From positions 55,361,352-55,425,351 of the forward strand of contig CM038222.1 of assembly GCA_021442155.1 (NCBI GenBank): 64,000 bases of DNA. Direction: 5' to 3'. The notes beneath the pieces were generated by a model. That model made no database searches and was not told the DNA's origin. It saw nothing but the letters and a program-made list of their open reading frames with translations. This stretch comes from Cymbidium sinense. Lineage: Eukaryota; Streptophyta; Magnoliopsida; Asparagales; Orchidaceae. A program made the position numbers and the translations under genes. Positions 35,701-49,918 of this stretch are shown piece by piece (positions within the stretch are counted from its first letter, which is position 1; each line of letters begins with the position of its first letter).

Positions 35701-38348
35701 TCCCCTTAATCATTGATGGTCTCTATTGATCAAGGGGAAGAACTTGGATGATCTCAGCTATCTATCCGATCAATTTAGATGGACGGCTGAGATTATTTAG
35801 CATGTTAGAAAATCCTTTTAACCTTTTTAAAATGGGGTGGCTCCTTAGCCATCTGATCTTTGATCGAACGGTAAAGGATTAAAGCATGTGCACCACCACC
35901 GCCGTTTAGGATGTGACAAGTTAAGTGACCCCCTCATGGTGTAATGCGTGTAAAGCATGCTTACCGCCTCCACTACATGTCACGTTGTGTGCTAGGGATT
36001 AATTAGGATTAGTTAAAAATGCTTAATTAATTTTTGATTTATCCAAGGATTTTCTAAAATGCATAACTCTTTTTAAAAAAATTTATAAAAATATGAAATA
36101 AAATTCTATGGATAGATAATTAAACCTAGAACATTTTAAAATTAATTTTGAGGAGTTCTGAATTATGCTTTTCTCTAGATTTGGGTTTTATTGAAAACTG
36201 TATTTTTTTTCTAATTACTCTTTAATTAAGCCTCTGATTAATCTCAAATTTCTTGGGTAAGTTTTAGGGGATGACTTCTGCCACCCCTAAGTTTCTTAGG
36301 GTTTATCAAAGTTTGATTAGAATAATTGCATATGGTTTCCTTAATTACCCTTCTTATATAATTAAGCATAATTAGGATATGATTGGTGATTTTAACTTAT
36401 GATTAGAGTTGATTAAGGTCAGAACCAGTGAGTGGGAGGATTATGGATTATTTTTGAGACATTTCCACTAAGCTATTCCTGAAATCGCCTCTTCTCTCCA
36501 TAGTCTCCTCTTAATTAAGGATTAATTCATTAATTATCACCTTAATCAATTTCTAAAAATTCTAAAAAGTTCCAAAACTTAATTAATCTACTTTGGGTAG
36601 ATTCTTAGTTATTTAATAGCCTAAGTTTAATTAAGGAAATCAAAATTATATTCACATGTGTGAAAGGGTATTTTGAAATTACTTGAGCTAAACCTCTTAG
36701 CTTAATTTACTTTTAATTGTGAGCCAAACTGCATTAGGCCTTTTCATTAGGTACATTGCAAATTTAAATTTCTTGTGAGTTTTATGTCATCTCATTGGCT
36801 CATAATTATTTAGTTAATTCTTCTAACGTGGTGTAGGTAAGGGTTAATGAAGCTACTTAATTCATACATTAACCTAATCAATGCATAAAAAAGGATCTAA
36901 TTATCTAAAAATTAAACAAAAATATCAAACACATGTGGGAATGGGTTAGGGATAGCAAACTCATCTCACCTTTTTAAAATTAAATAAAACTTCAAACTAA
37001 ACAAAACTCACTTTGAAATTAACTTTGATTTATTTTAAGCTTTCTTATTCCATAAGAATGTCTTTAGGATTTAAGTGAAGTGAGTTTGTTTACATGCTTT
37101 CATTGCTTTGGATCTTTTCCCAACATGTTAAGTTGTATGTCATGTGATGTCATGCCTTCCTAATTTTGAAATTCAAATTTTAAAATGAAATTATTTACTT
37201 TATGTCAAATTTGTATGTGTTGCCTAAAGTAGAAATATGAATGGCTATTATCACTACTAAATCAAATTATTTTCAAAACATATAAACTAAATACAAAATC
37301 TGAAAGTGTGCTACTTATACGTTAATTATAAGCTTGCATGTGATAGATTATAAAGTCATGCTTAGCATAGGTTCCCTTTCTTTCTTATGTTAGCATGGTT
37401 TTGAATAGGAGTTGGTAAGATGTAGGGTTAGCATAGGTTCTCTTTCTTTCTTTACATGATCTAGTCTCTTTAGGGAGTGAGTTTAAGGACTTAGTCTCTT
37501 TCTAAATAATAATAGCCTAACTATCTTGCATAAGCATAATGACTTGCCTACATATATTCAAAATCATAGGAGTTAGTTGGCGACCACCCCCAGGCGGTTG
37601 TAAGTCCAAGCTGTCGGGTAATTTTTTCTCTCTTTTGGAGACAATCCAATTACCCATTTTTCATCTTAGATTTAGGTTATACTTTTGGCCCTCGCCAAAG
37701 CTCCCTAGATTTAAGTTCTGAGATTTCTTCTCTCCTTTGCGAGCCATAAGCATAATTTCTCACCTCTTAGGCATTTTCTTAATCTTGTGTTAAGGAATCT
37801 TAAGTCCTAAATTTCTTATGAAAAAATAACTCAAATAAACTAAATCAATTTTTAAAATATAAAGCCCAACTATAGGATAGTTTGGGATGCTTGCTAGGTT
37901 TCCTAGCATCGTAAGCATCTCTTACTTATCTTCCATTTTGGCTTTAATAATAGCTCCCTCTTTTGAGTAATCCCATTTGATCTTTAAACATAAACAAATC
38001 AATTGATATTTTTTTCCTATTGAAATCTTTAAAGACAATGATCATTTACCTTAATCGAGAGTTTTCCTAAGGAATCCCCATTCCTTAGGATGTAATTAAC
38101 TATGGGGGCTTGCCCATGTAGGGAACTTTACTAACCCAGTTTAAAATAAACTCTATTTTACTTTTCCATATAAAATAGGAGAAGAATCTCTGGTACATAT
38201 GCAGACCCATCGTCCTTAGAAGTCCTTATTGAGGTGATTAGGTCTATTAAAGGGTAGTGACTTCTGTCATCCAAGTTAGTACACTATACCTTGTTGATGT
38301 ACTCAATCACTTGAATAAGTATATCTATGGATCTACGTGGCATCCTAA
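32768..38348 (+). mobile_element. LTR fragment C of the giant family, truncated at both ends and internally deleted
   Basis: Homology starts at about LTR offset 226 (CAAACTCCAA, compare 20638) and stops near GATCTACGTGGCATCC at 38330-38345, about 100 bp before the expected LTR end. The TTGAC-rich zone is at about 33890-34680 and the GC-richer island with GAGGTATGG at about 34900-35550. About 2 kb is missing near 37340-37460: sequence equivalent to position 3970 is followed directly by sequence equivalent to about 6020. Two copies of AGCATAGGTTC (37364 and 37429) sit at that junction, consistent with a deletion between short repeats. It abuts the inverted pol fragment of copy D. Confidence 0.75.
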
Positions 38349-39726
38349 AAAGATGAATTTTTATATAGGTGCTTCCTCTTTCATTTCTCCTCAATAGATT
38401 TAAAAGGTGACTCCCTCTATAGGAATTTTTCTCCACATATATAGTATCATTAGCTTGCCTGGGATAAGGGCTACTAAAACTAGCAATGTTTTCAAGAAGT
38501 GCTTGATGTCTTCGAAGGCATGCTGGCACTTGTCATCCCACTTGAACTTAGTCTCCTTTTTGACAAGTGTTGAGAATAGTTGGCATCTTCCTGATAGGTT
38601 AGAAATGAAGTGCCTTAGATATGCTAACCGCCCTTAGAATGATCTGAGTTGAGTCAGACTTTTAGGGGGTGGTATTTTTAAAATCACTTTGATCTTCTCT
38701 GGATTGATTTCAATTCCCCAGTGTTGGACAACAAACCAAAGGAATTTTCCTGAAGCTACTCTGAATGCACTTCAGGGGATTCATTTTAAGATTAAATTAT
38801 CCTAACCATTCAAAAATTACTCTTAAGTTAAAGTGGTGGTCTTCCTTTTCTTTACTTTTGACTGCGATATCATCAATGTAGCATTCAACTTGATGATGAA
38901 TGAGTTCATTGAAGATTCACGTCATGGCCCACTGGTATGTAGCACCAGTATTTTTAAGGCCGAAAAGCATGACCCTATAGCAAAAGATTTTGATCGGGGT
39001 TTGAAATGCAATGTTCCTTTCATCTTCAGTGGCCATCTTTATTTGGTTATATCCATATGAGCCATCCATGAAAGAAAAGACTGCATGAGATGAGACAATG
39101 TCCACCATCAGTTCTAGTATGGGTAGTGGAAATTTATCTTTTGGACATGCCTTACTAAGATCCCTAAAATTGACGTAGATATGAATTTAGCTATTTTTTT
39201 CTTAACTGGAATGACACTAGCTAACTTAGGTAGGGTATTTTTCTTCCCTAATAAATCCAGCATCGATCAATTTCTTGACTTTAGAAATGACCTATTATTT
39301 GATGTCTAATCGCATGCATCTAGGAGATTTCTTAATAGAGTTAGCACTAGGCTCTACTGCTAATTTATGGGATGTTACATCAGAAGATAAACTGGGCATC
39401 TCTTCATAACTCCATACAAAGCAATCCTTAAACTTAGTCAATAGCCTAACTAAGTCATTAGTTTCAGTATCATTCAATAAAGAACTTATATATGTCAAAT
39501 GTTGATTATCTTCAGTTCTTACGTTAGTTTCTTTGAGCTCGTCGATGGTTGATCTGATCTTCTCTTTGAACTCTGGTGATGCATCTCTAACTTTAAGATC
39601 ATCTCGAGTATCTAATGTTTCTAAACACACCTCCTCATATGAGTTGGCATGATTTAAGAAGAACCTATCAGATTTCAAATGATTTGTTATGACTAAATAG
39701 TAATCATCATCATCGACTGGACCCAC
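38349..39726 (-). pseudogene. Reverse transcriptase remnant of inverted copy D, YIDD retained
   Basis: Read on the minus strand, 39726-39295 is one open frame of 143 codons with GPVDDDDYYLVITNH, then TNDLVRLLTKFKDCFVWSYE, the segment just before the RT fingers. 39108-38917 holds VFSFMDGSYGYNQIKMA and NTGATYQWAMT. About 38880-38860 gives HHQVECYIDDIAVKSK, an intact YIDD catalytic box, unlike copy A. 38529-38400 continues into the RT-RNase H connection. Stops (for example after YQWAMT) and the truncation near 38349 mean no enzyme is made. The whole segment is colinear with 14.2-15.5 kb of element A. Confidence 0.8.
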
Positions 39727-41090
39727 TGTACAAATCCTATTCTTGGTCTTGATTGAGAGCTCTTGTATTTATTGTTCCATAACCTTTCAAAGCAATCTGA
39801 CCTATGTTTGGACCATGTATATCGAATAAATCCTTTCTTTGCTAAATTTAGAACACAAGGTGAGTACCAATCAAAAGGTAAATTTTATTAAATCTTTATA
39901 TGAATCATCCTCAAGTTCTACATCAACTTCTTGACTTGAGAATGATGCTCCCAGAGAGAACCTCTAAGTCATCACATTTGTAGATGACTTAGGGGCTTCC
40001 TTAATAACCAAACCCTCATTTTTTTGAGAGAAAAGTGGGTTAGAGCTAAGGTTCCCAACTGACTCCTAACTATTTCACATGCAGACTTGGATACATTTAT
40101 GCTTTGCCTTGGAGCCTGGTCTTCATCGTTGTCCTGCTTGAGTGTCACCTCTAAAGGGATCTACTACTGAGAAGAGCTAGCTGGTGTGCTAACCACATAA
40201 GACTCATCCTCTAAACTAGACTCTATGTCTATGTAGATAACAAGTGTACTCTTGATGGTTAGGACATACCTCCTATTAGGTTGCCAATAGGGAGGCTTTC
40301 CACCTCGAGGGCTACCTCTAAACTTTTCTCTACCTCTTTCTGGTGGAGGTCAGGTCATCCTGCCCATATGTTTGAATGGAGTAACAAATTATGGGTGGAA
40401 TTTAATGTCAGACTCTATATCTTTCCCTGAGTTTATTTCTCACTTCCTTTTTATCCTCTTTTCTTTCTTATTGTCCCTCATGGGGATCTTGAATAAGCTC
40501 ACGAGAATGGACTTGTTGATTTTAGGGAAGGAAATAGGTTGTATCTTCATATATCCTGACTTCACAAACTATAAATGGTTTGAGATCTCCTTTGACACAA
40601 TACTTAATCCCACCTCTCATGAACTTCATGCACTAATGTAGAGAGGATGGAACTATATTATTTTCATGTATCCATGGTCTCCTAAGCAAAGCATTGAAAG
40701 ATGTATCTGAGTATATGATGTGAAACTTGGCTTCAGTCAGCCAATCATATATCTCTTCTTTAATATGATTAGCTGAGCTAAGAATATATATAGATCAAGT
40801 AGAGCCTTGATTAAAGATTCCCTCATCTTTTTGGATAAGACAAGGGCATCATATATGCTTAATTTAGCTGACAACTTTTTAAGATGTACTAGGACATTGT
40901 AATCAACTATGACTTGGTCCTCCATAAGCATATCCATAGGTGGAGCATCCTGTGGAGGGGTTATCTGCTCACTAGAACCAATAACTTATTTTTCCTTATC
41001 CTGAGGTGCTACCCTAGGAGGTAGAACTTTGCCACTATGCAGGTTGACTTCAGTGACTTTATGGAATGATGAACTTATGAAAAGTTCTAA
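39727..41090 (-). pseudogene. Protease and linker remnant of inverted copy D
   Basis: On the minus strand, 40937-40737 encodes HLKKLSAKLSIYDALVLS, nearly the same as the start of the element A protease region (12.85 kb). The rest is colinear with 12.72-14.2 kb of A but has more stops. At 41090 it is joined directly to the truncated LTR of D, so gag, the leader and the hairpin array are missing from this copy. The deletion joins LTR offset about 5.5 kb to element position equivalent to 12.72 kb. Confidence 0.65.
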
Positions 41091-44000
41091 GTAGCCGAGC
41101 TCTACTCTTATACAACCCGGTATATTAAATAATAATTATAAATTATCCAAATGAATAAATGTTATGGGGGCTCTTCTTATCTTCATATCTCCTTTATTTC
41201 TTCATTTGGATTTGCTTGCATCAAAGGCATCATAGGGCCCTAGCCACTGCTCATCCTAATCCCTTATAACATTAATATTAATTTCTAATACAAAATTATA
41301 TTAAAAATAGAAAAAGTAACTCTAACTATACCTACAAAATAAGTGTTAGCTAAGCACATCATACAACCCAAGTAGTTATATTTATCTTAGCACCATGCAC
41401 ATGGGTAATCAACCAAGCCCACATTCCTAGCTTGGATTATGCTTAGGGGTTTAAGCAACTTGTAAAAGAGAGCATTTATATTTATTTTTAAGTGACCCCT
41501 TTAAACACAATCCCCTGTAGAAAATATGATTAAGCTAATCACAGTCTAACATCCAGTCTATGAAGCATCCACCCTAACTTCCAGTCTAAAATAATACATC
41601 ATAAAACCAAACACACATCATTTCATACACCACCCTAACATAAAGCTAGAAGTGATGAATTAATTCTAAAGTGTGTGTATTAAGGCTTGTGTGATATGTC
41701 TTAACTAGGCTTTATTAGAATTTTCTAAGCATGAAATGATATTTAATCATAAGAGGTTGATTTCACTTTAAATGATTTAGTTAATTTGAGAAATTCTTAC
41801 TTAACATTTTCATTTTGTTCCACTTGACTTACTCTTATCAACTAAGTGTTATAAAGAGAAAAAAAGAGAGGATTACTCTCTTTTATCCCTACCTTAGGTC
41901 ACTTCTAAAGCATATTAATTAAATGAATTCTCTTTAATGAATGACTTATTGCATATTTTTAATTAATCTTAGGTTTAGGTTCACTTTAAATATTCAATAA
42001 GAAAGACATCTTAAGATTAATTGGAATTACTTACTATTACGTAACAGATATTTATTTATTTTTTTTATAATATGTAGCATGCATATGATTAAGTCATAAA
42101 CATATCTATACATGCAATATGTGTTGGCACACTTAAATGATGAATATGAATAAGTATATTTAAAGTTTATATTCTTTTTCTTTTGATTGAATTATTTTAT
42201 CAAATTAATTTAAAACTCCATCTAGATTCTTATACAAAAGTACATAGGAATGAAATTAAATAGGTACGTGTCATTATTAACCAAGAAAGTGAGTTAATCA
42301 AATGACCCCCATTGAGCTACTTAAAGCCTCATATTCCCAGGATGTCCAAACTAAATACCATTTGCATTCAAACTCATGTAAGTTTGCATACATGAATGTA
42401 AGAAAGAGAACTTTCAATCACATAATTAATTAAATCTATCACTTAAACAATTGCATATGCATGTATTTTGGTAAAAGAAAGAGGGGGTCCATAATTAAAT
42501 ACACACACATATGTATAAGAGACATAAGCTAGTACATGCTATTGTTAACCAAGGAAGTGAGGTAATCAAATGGCCTCCTTGGGGCTACTTAAAGTCACGT
42601 ATTCTTGGATGTCTAGACTAAATATTTGCTATTCTCAAATACCTATGGATGTATATATAAATAAATGATAGAAAACCATGCAAAACTTGTATTTTTATTT
42701 GATTGAAAAGATTTATACATATGGAGTAAAGTCTTATTTAAATTCTAATATTGAAATATGTAAGAATGAAATCAAATGGAGTATGTGTCATTGTTAAACT
42801 AGGGAAGTGAGGTAATCAAATGACCTCCTTGGTGCTACTTAAATCCTTGTATTCCCAATATTTCCAGACTAAATACCCATTAATATTCATACTTACACAA
42901 ATCAATATATGAATGAAAGAAAATAATTTAACCTTATGCACTTAATCTATAATCATTTGCATTTCCTATGTATTTATAACTATCATTTATAACATATGTA
43001 ATCATTCATTCATAATATTTTAAAAATAGATTTGAATTTAATAGTGATAATAGACACATATATATTAAATTAAATCAACAGATGCAAGCTTGACATAAAA
43101 GAAATCATTTAGTTTTAATTAATTTTTGAAGAAATGAATGCATGAATTAAGTGGCATACAACATTTTAATATGATTGGAAAGAAATAAAGAAACATAAGC
43201 ACATAATTTCATTCAATCCAACTAATTTCTATGGACAATCATACTAAATAAGCTTATTTAAAATAAGCCAAAGTTCCTTAATGTCACTTTTGATTTTATG
43301 TTTAACTTGATTCAAGAGAAGTGAGAAAGATTTGCTAATTCTAATCTCATTCCCATATGTGTGAGTTAATTTGGTTTAAGAAGCAAATTAGATTAATTTT
43401 ATGGATTGATTAAGTTAAGCATGCATTAAATCAATTAATTAAACCCTTACCTAAGGTAATTGATTAAATGATTATGAGCTAATGTAATATGAAAAAGAAT
43501 TGAAAAGTAAATAGCAATGCTCTATGAAATGAAAGGGGCCTAATGCAATTAACTCACAATCATTTATTAATTAGTCTTAAAAAACTCACTTAATTACTTT
43601 CATGATTTTCTCACACATGTGACCTAATCAAGATTTCATTAAATCTCTTTAGGTTATTGAACACCTAAAGCTCTACCCATGGATCAATTAAGATAAATCA
43701 GATTTAATTAGATCTTTAATTTAATTAATCAAATTATTAATCCATTAATTCTTTTCTCCTTAATTAATTGCCATAGTTAATTGATTATCTTTTGACATGA
43801 GATGAGCTTAAGGGAAAAAGTTGGGAAAGATGTCCCAACCTAATTCCATAAGCAATCCATTTGATCAAACATGATTTAATGTGATTTGAATTTTAATTTT
43901 GCCAATTAAGTCATTAATTAGCATTTCGGATAAAGAGAGGGAAACTTATGGAAAATATTAGGAGGGAGAACCCAATCCAATTCCCTTCATCTCCTTACTG

Positions 44001-47000
44001 TTCAATAGCAATTAGGGAGTCCAAATAGTTAATTAATTACTATTCATAAACTTAATTATCCCTTAATTAAGTTAAAAAGGTAAGTAGGTCTTAATTAGTC
44101 AATTCTCCTAATTTACCGAGTAATAAAAACCAAAAAAAATAGAAGAGGCAGATGTCATCTTCTCAAATAATCTCAAAAATTTTAGGATAAATTATTTGAA
44201 TGATTAGAGAGTAATTAAGTTAATTAAATTTTTAATTAAACCCTAATGAAGCTATATTTACGGTTCAAAATCAATAAAAAAATATTTTTATTAAATTCTC
44301 CTTTGAAATACCTTTAAAATGAGTCATTATTTGTATTTTTTTAGATTTTTTTATAATTAGTTATGAATTATGAAAGTTTCAGCCTTTAAGATGATTTTCA
44401 TAAAGTCTATTAATTTATTTTTATTAAAATAAACTATTTTAGCTTCAAAATTTAATATCTTCCACTCCATAAGTCATCTTAACTTGAAATTTGTATGACA
44501 GACGTATTTTAAGTTTAATTTCAATTCTTGAAAGTTTCAACTTAATTCAATACATGTTTTTAGAGTAATTGATAAAATTTAATTTTCACTAAAACTCAAA
44601 TTAAACTTAAAGTATTTAGTGAAATTTGTGGATTTTGGATTTGTTGAATTTTTCTTAGAAAGACGAATCCAACGAGCTCTTATTTGTGATTTTTCACTTA
44701 GCATTTTATTTTCTACAAATTTTTGAAGCTTCAAGCAATTTAAATAGTTTCTTAAAATCAGAAAATAGGCACTTTTCTACTTAAACTAGTCAACGCCACG
44801 TGGCGCTGATGCGGTGATCCGGTGCCACGCGGCATCGCATGAGTAGGTCATGCGGTTGGCGCATGGCACGCCCATTGTCGATCGTCGATATGTGGTGCCA
44901 CGCGACCGATTGTAGTGTGTTTTTGCGAAGAAAGTTCATTTGTGTGGATCGTCGGACCGTCGACGCAATGACGGTCCATCATCCACATACTAACGGGCTA
45001 AAATCGCATGAGATTACTTCTAATCGCAGTTGTCAGATCCCATAGAGGCGAGGTCAGACAATAACTGCTTTGTTCGCTCTCCAACGGACAAAAGTGAGCC
45101 TTGGAACAATGTTTCTGAGCAGGAAAACATAAAAAAAATGCAAAAAAATTGTCCGAATGAGGTGCGATTGGGCTCAATTCCATGTTGATTCTCGCCAAAA
45201 AAACTTCCGATTTACGTAGGGATGATATAAAATAAATAATACAAGTTTTATCTAAAAAAACTTTTAAATTTGCACAAAAATATCACAAATAAAAGCTCCT
45301 AAGGCTAGCTATGGTTTAGCAAAATTACCTCATCAAGGATGGTTTCCAGTGGTGGTGAAGATCCGAGCGAGGTCCTCGGTGTGAGAGGAAGCCTTGGAAT
45401 AAGTTTGAACCTTTGCTTTGCTTTGGAATGTCGTAATCACCAACCTTCATCATACCCTTGTCGGAATCCGCTTAGCTTTGATATTTTTCAATCTAAATGG
45501 CTCAAAGGAAGTGGGGAAGGGATGTTCTTTTCTTGGGGAAGCTCTTGGGAACTGAATGAATGCAGAATCCCAAGTTTTGAACCCTTTTTTTTTCTTTCAA
45601 GTGGATGGCCAAAATTTTCCATCAAATGGTGGGATTTGAGTAGCCCTAGCCTCCTTATAATGGGTTAAGAAGCTAGGTAAGTCCCTATTTGAGTGATGGC
45701 TGGCTGCCAAAGGTGATGGGAGAGTGGACTTTGCTCTCTTTTTAGATAAGATCACATGTTGGATGGCATTTCCAAGATGGATTACCTTGGGTTTGGCTCC
45801 AATTGGGTTTAGAGTGATTTTGGGCTGATCCCAAGTGGGTTTGGGTTGGGTTTGATCAAGTCCCAGTGGGTCATGGTTTAGTTTCAAGGATTTGGCTCAA
45901 TTTTGGTTATATGGGTTACATTGGGTCATGTTGGGTTAGGTTGATCAATTGGTCAAATTGGGTCAAACCAAGGCTTAGGTTAGGTTCAAATGATGATTTG
46001 AAGTATTTTATTTTGATCAATTTGATTTAATTTGGCTAAGAATTGATTTTGGCTCATTTGGAATCAAATGGGTTAAATGGGTCAAGTTGACCAATTTGAT
46101 CAAAATTGGCCAAATTGGTTTTGGTTATGGGTTGATTTATGTTCAATTGGCTAATTGAATATGAATGTCATCTTTAGTTTGAATCAATTTAGATTTAATT
46201 TGGATTTAATTTAAATTTTGGCCAATTTATCCTTTAGGTCAATTTGAGCAAGGTTGGGTCAAGTTGAGCAATTTGTCAAATTGGGCTCAATTATGGCTTT
46301 GGACAAGTTTAATAATCAATTTAGAATGAACTTGAGCCATTGGTTGCAAATAATTTGGGTTAGATCATGATTTGACTCAATTTGGTCCTTTAGGCCAATT
46401 TGGGTCAACTTGGGTCAAATGTCCAATTAAGCTTAGTTTGGTTCAATTGGTGGCCACATCATGTTCAATCATTGGTTTTAGGTTGGTGTGGAGCAATGGT
46501 TTCAATCAATTTGGTGTATGGTGGGTTTTGGCTAGTTTAGGTTTCATTTGGGCTAAAGGTTGACTTAGTCAAAGGACTAAGTTGGCATTGTTTGGCCTAA
46601 TTGAGGTGATTGATCATCCTAGGGTGATTGTTGATCATGATATGAGGCTTGGATGGCCTTGATTTAGTCCAACTTGGGTTGGACTAGAACTTGGCTCAAA
46701 AGGGTTCTTTAGGCCACTTTGGGTCAAGTGGACCAAAATGGGTCAATTGATTTGATTTTGGCTCGATTCAAGTTTAGTTTAACTTATACATGAGCCTAAG
46801 ATTGAAATATAAATCTAACTACAATCAATTTGGTGTCTAATAGATTTTAGCACATTTGAAGTTTTCAAGTTCAAAGCGCTAACTTGGAGCTGACTTGGGT
46901 TGACTTGAGTTTGGTTTGATAGTTGTAGTTTTAATTTATATTAGTCTAGATGATTGAAGGAATGATTGATTCAAGAGAAAATCCATTGATTTTAACTTGG

Positions 47001-48044
47001 TTTAGGTTGATTTTGGTTAAGTCCAAGAAATTAGCTTAAATGGTATAAATTGGGTTTTGGTTTAATTTTGGATTTGGTTTTGGCTATTTAGATTTATATT
47101 TCATTTATATTTAGGAATGTAAATGAAAATATAAATGATTCTGATAAAATAACTTGAGTTCAAAGTGATTTGGAAGCAAATTTGATCAAGCTCTTGGATG
47201 TAGGTCAAAAGGGCTAAGATGGGAAACCAATTTAGTTTGATTTATTTTTTGTCATTAGAAGGTGACTTTCATTTATATTTGTGAATAAAAATGAAGGAAT
47301 AATTGATTTATGAAGATATAAATTAATTTTGGGTTGATTTGGGTTAAGATTTGGTTAAGTTTATGGAGGTAGGTCCATATGACTTAAGAAGGGTCTTGGT
47401 TTTATTTGATTTAGTTTGATTTAGTTTTGATATGGATTTCATTTATTTGTGAATATAAATGTAGGAATAATTGATTTATAAGGAAATCAATTGATTTTGA
47501 GATAATTTAGGTGGAGATTTGGCTAAGGCTATGAAGGTGGGTCATATGGTTTAAGAGGGAAATTTGAACTTGGATTTGATTTTGGGTTCCAATCATGGAA
47601 TTGAGTTTAGATTTGGATTTGATAAATAATTGAGTGATTGAATTGATTTTTTAGAAAATCAATTGAATTGGGTTTGAATTGGATTTAGCTAAGGTTGAGG
47701 CTATGAAATTCAATCATGAAGTTTTATGGAGAAATTTTGAGCTTGGATTTGATTATGAAATTGATTATGAACTCAGAAGATTTGGTTTGGATTTGGCATG
47801 AATTTGAGGTTTGGTTTGAGAAGGAAAGCATAAGTTGGGTTTAGGCTATAGGGTGAGCAAGTCTCCCTAAGACTCCCTAAAGCATAACCTTTCCTTATGG
47901 TTAACCCTTCTAACTCTCTAGGCTTAGGTTAAGTGTTTTTCTAATCACTAAAAGTGTCTTAGAACTAAGAAGCTCTTAGTGTCTATAAGAGTCCTAGATC
48001 TACGATGAGAAAGTTGAGAACTCACTCCAAAAGTGAGATCAACA
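41091..48044 (-). mobile_element. Inverted LTR of copy D, 3'-truncated
   Basis: The complement starts at 48044 with TGTTGATCTCAC, the same terminus as LTR A, and runs to about 41091 (TATACAACCCGG on the plus strand at 41110, equivalent to about 31190 in B). Roughly 1.5 kb of the LTR 3' end is missing. The TTGAC-rich zone appears as GGTCAA/TTGACC words at 45900-46950, and the GC-richer island at about 44790-45700, including the donor-like motif at about 45321-45335. The CTTTAAGTAG-containing block is present three times (about 42275, 42535 and 42785). Beyond 48044 the sequence is unrelated, giving a clear outer boundary of the family. Confidence 0.8.
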
Positions 48045-49590
48045 CCCAACCTCGCTTAAGCCATAATTATCATCAACCAACCACCTCCTCATGTATCTTA
48101 CCTACCTAACTTAAGCATAAATCCTTTCTAATCATCTCATATATTTTTTTATTAGATTTTGATGTGCAAGTTAATTTGTCCTTTTTCAAAGTTATTACAC
48201 AATCACATGCCTAACTGCTTCTTATCCCAGTTATAGTCATCAAGGTTCTCTCAAGTGATTATTCATTACTAAGTAGTGGTACCTCTTAAGGCACAAACTC
48301 CTTTCATGCCAACATCCGCCAAGTACATTTAATCCATGATAAAAGATCCTTATACATTTGTTTCATTGTTGGATTATATTTAATTTCTAAAAAATTTCTA
48401 GTCATCCACCTTTCATAAATTAGATCAAATATTTCTGATATTATTTCAAGCTATTTCAACTCAAACACTCTTTTTACTCTCTGCTCTTATGATTCCTTCA
48501 TCTTCTTCTCTATCATTTAGTGCCTTCACCTTAGAGTTTTTCAATCAAGATATGATTTTTTTTCTTTTTTTTTCTTTTTCTTTTTTTTGTAATTATGTCG
48601 TCTTAGGGGGGCACCAAGTGCATATCTTGTTCAAGATTTAATATTGATAGTGTCCATAATTGATATGAATTTGAGTAAAAATTCTTATGCTGCTTTGATG
48701 GGCTATGACGAATGATTTTTTATTTTTTTTATTTTTTTTTACTAGAAGTAAGCAATCTTCTATTTTGTCTCATTTTTATAGCAACATTTAACCTTTCCTA
48801 TTATCATCATGAGAGAGTATGTTTAATTTGGTTACTTCAAACACTTGATGACTAAATAGTAGTCTCATTTCATTGAGGCCTTATTAAAAAATTTTTGGTC
48901 AATTTTGAGGCATTGGATTTTAGTTGCTCTGTATGCTCAATGCATCAAACCAATCCTATTATCACCTATAATTTATCCATTTGCATTCATCTCTATATTT
49001 GCATATAGATGGGTATAACCTCAATAAATAATTATTACTGCTTGAAACATCATTAATTCATCGTGATTATAAGCAACATTATGGTCCTTCTTTAATCAAT
49101 CCATATAAAAGTGATAAATAATATCATCTCATCTAGATTTTTTTTTTTTTTTTTTGCATTAATTAATGCATGGTCATCAAATATTTTGCTCATAAATATA
49201 TACATCTTAAAAAAATAGAAATTATTCTAAATCTTTAGCATGATGAATAAACTTTTCACCAAATAATACATTACTTTTTTTATGATACATTCGCCCCATG
49301 TAATCTTATTATAATTTATGTAAAATAAATAGATAATCTGAATTTAAAACAAGAGATGAAGAGAAATAGTATAACCTAACTATTTATTTACTATTGTAAA
49401 TGTGCATTATCAATCTTTGTCATTGTCATAATCAATGATGTTAATTTGATTATAAATACACCTACATTTAATCAATCAAGTTTCTATATAAGTGCCATTC
49501 TTTGTAACATATTTTCTTTTGCAGACATCCAATACATTTTACATTTGTTCAACCCTTTCTTTCTTTCTACACCTCCACATTAAGTTTCTA
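48045..49590. other. AT-rich non-coding DNA, no gene seen
   Basis: The stretch holds T-rich tracts (48554-48590, 48718-48740, 49138-49157) and scattered AT-rich words, but no repeat shared with the flanking elements and no open frame of note. It may be the host target DNA into which the family D element inserted, or an unrecognised old repeat. Confidence 0.5.
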
Positions 49591-49918
49591 TTTATTTACT
49601 GTTTTTTTTTTAAACAAAAAAGAGAGGATAATAATGCTGCCCTGAAACACAACCTTTAGAAGGCAATAAGTGGCTGAAATTAACAAACCTCATCACCAAT
49701 AAAAAAAACTTAAAAGGTACGTGAGAAAGAAAACTTTCGGGACCGAACAGGATGTTAAGTATCCCAGCAGTCTGCAGGGTCCCCTCCTCTCTCAGTCCTT
49801 TCCAGTTATAGCTCGTGGAGATCGATATAGCCACATGGAATCCATGGATCCAGCAATGAAAATAACTACTGCCCGAAGGTACCACCCATGCCGACCTGAA
49901 CACTAGGCTTCGCAGAAG
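49591..49918. other. Moderate-GC segment of unknown nature
   Basis: GC content rises here compared with the AT-rich DNA before it. Frames of 61 codons (plus, 49721-49906) and 106 codons (minus, 49930-49610) overlap and neither resembles a known family. It lies directly upstream of the G-box cluster and could be distal promoter, a worn exon, or part of an unrecognised repeat. Confidence 0.3.

Noticed and set aside
40372..40641. 89-codon plus-strand frame
   Set aside because: It is the antisense shadow of the protease-linker remnant of copy D.
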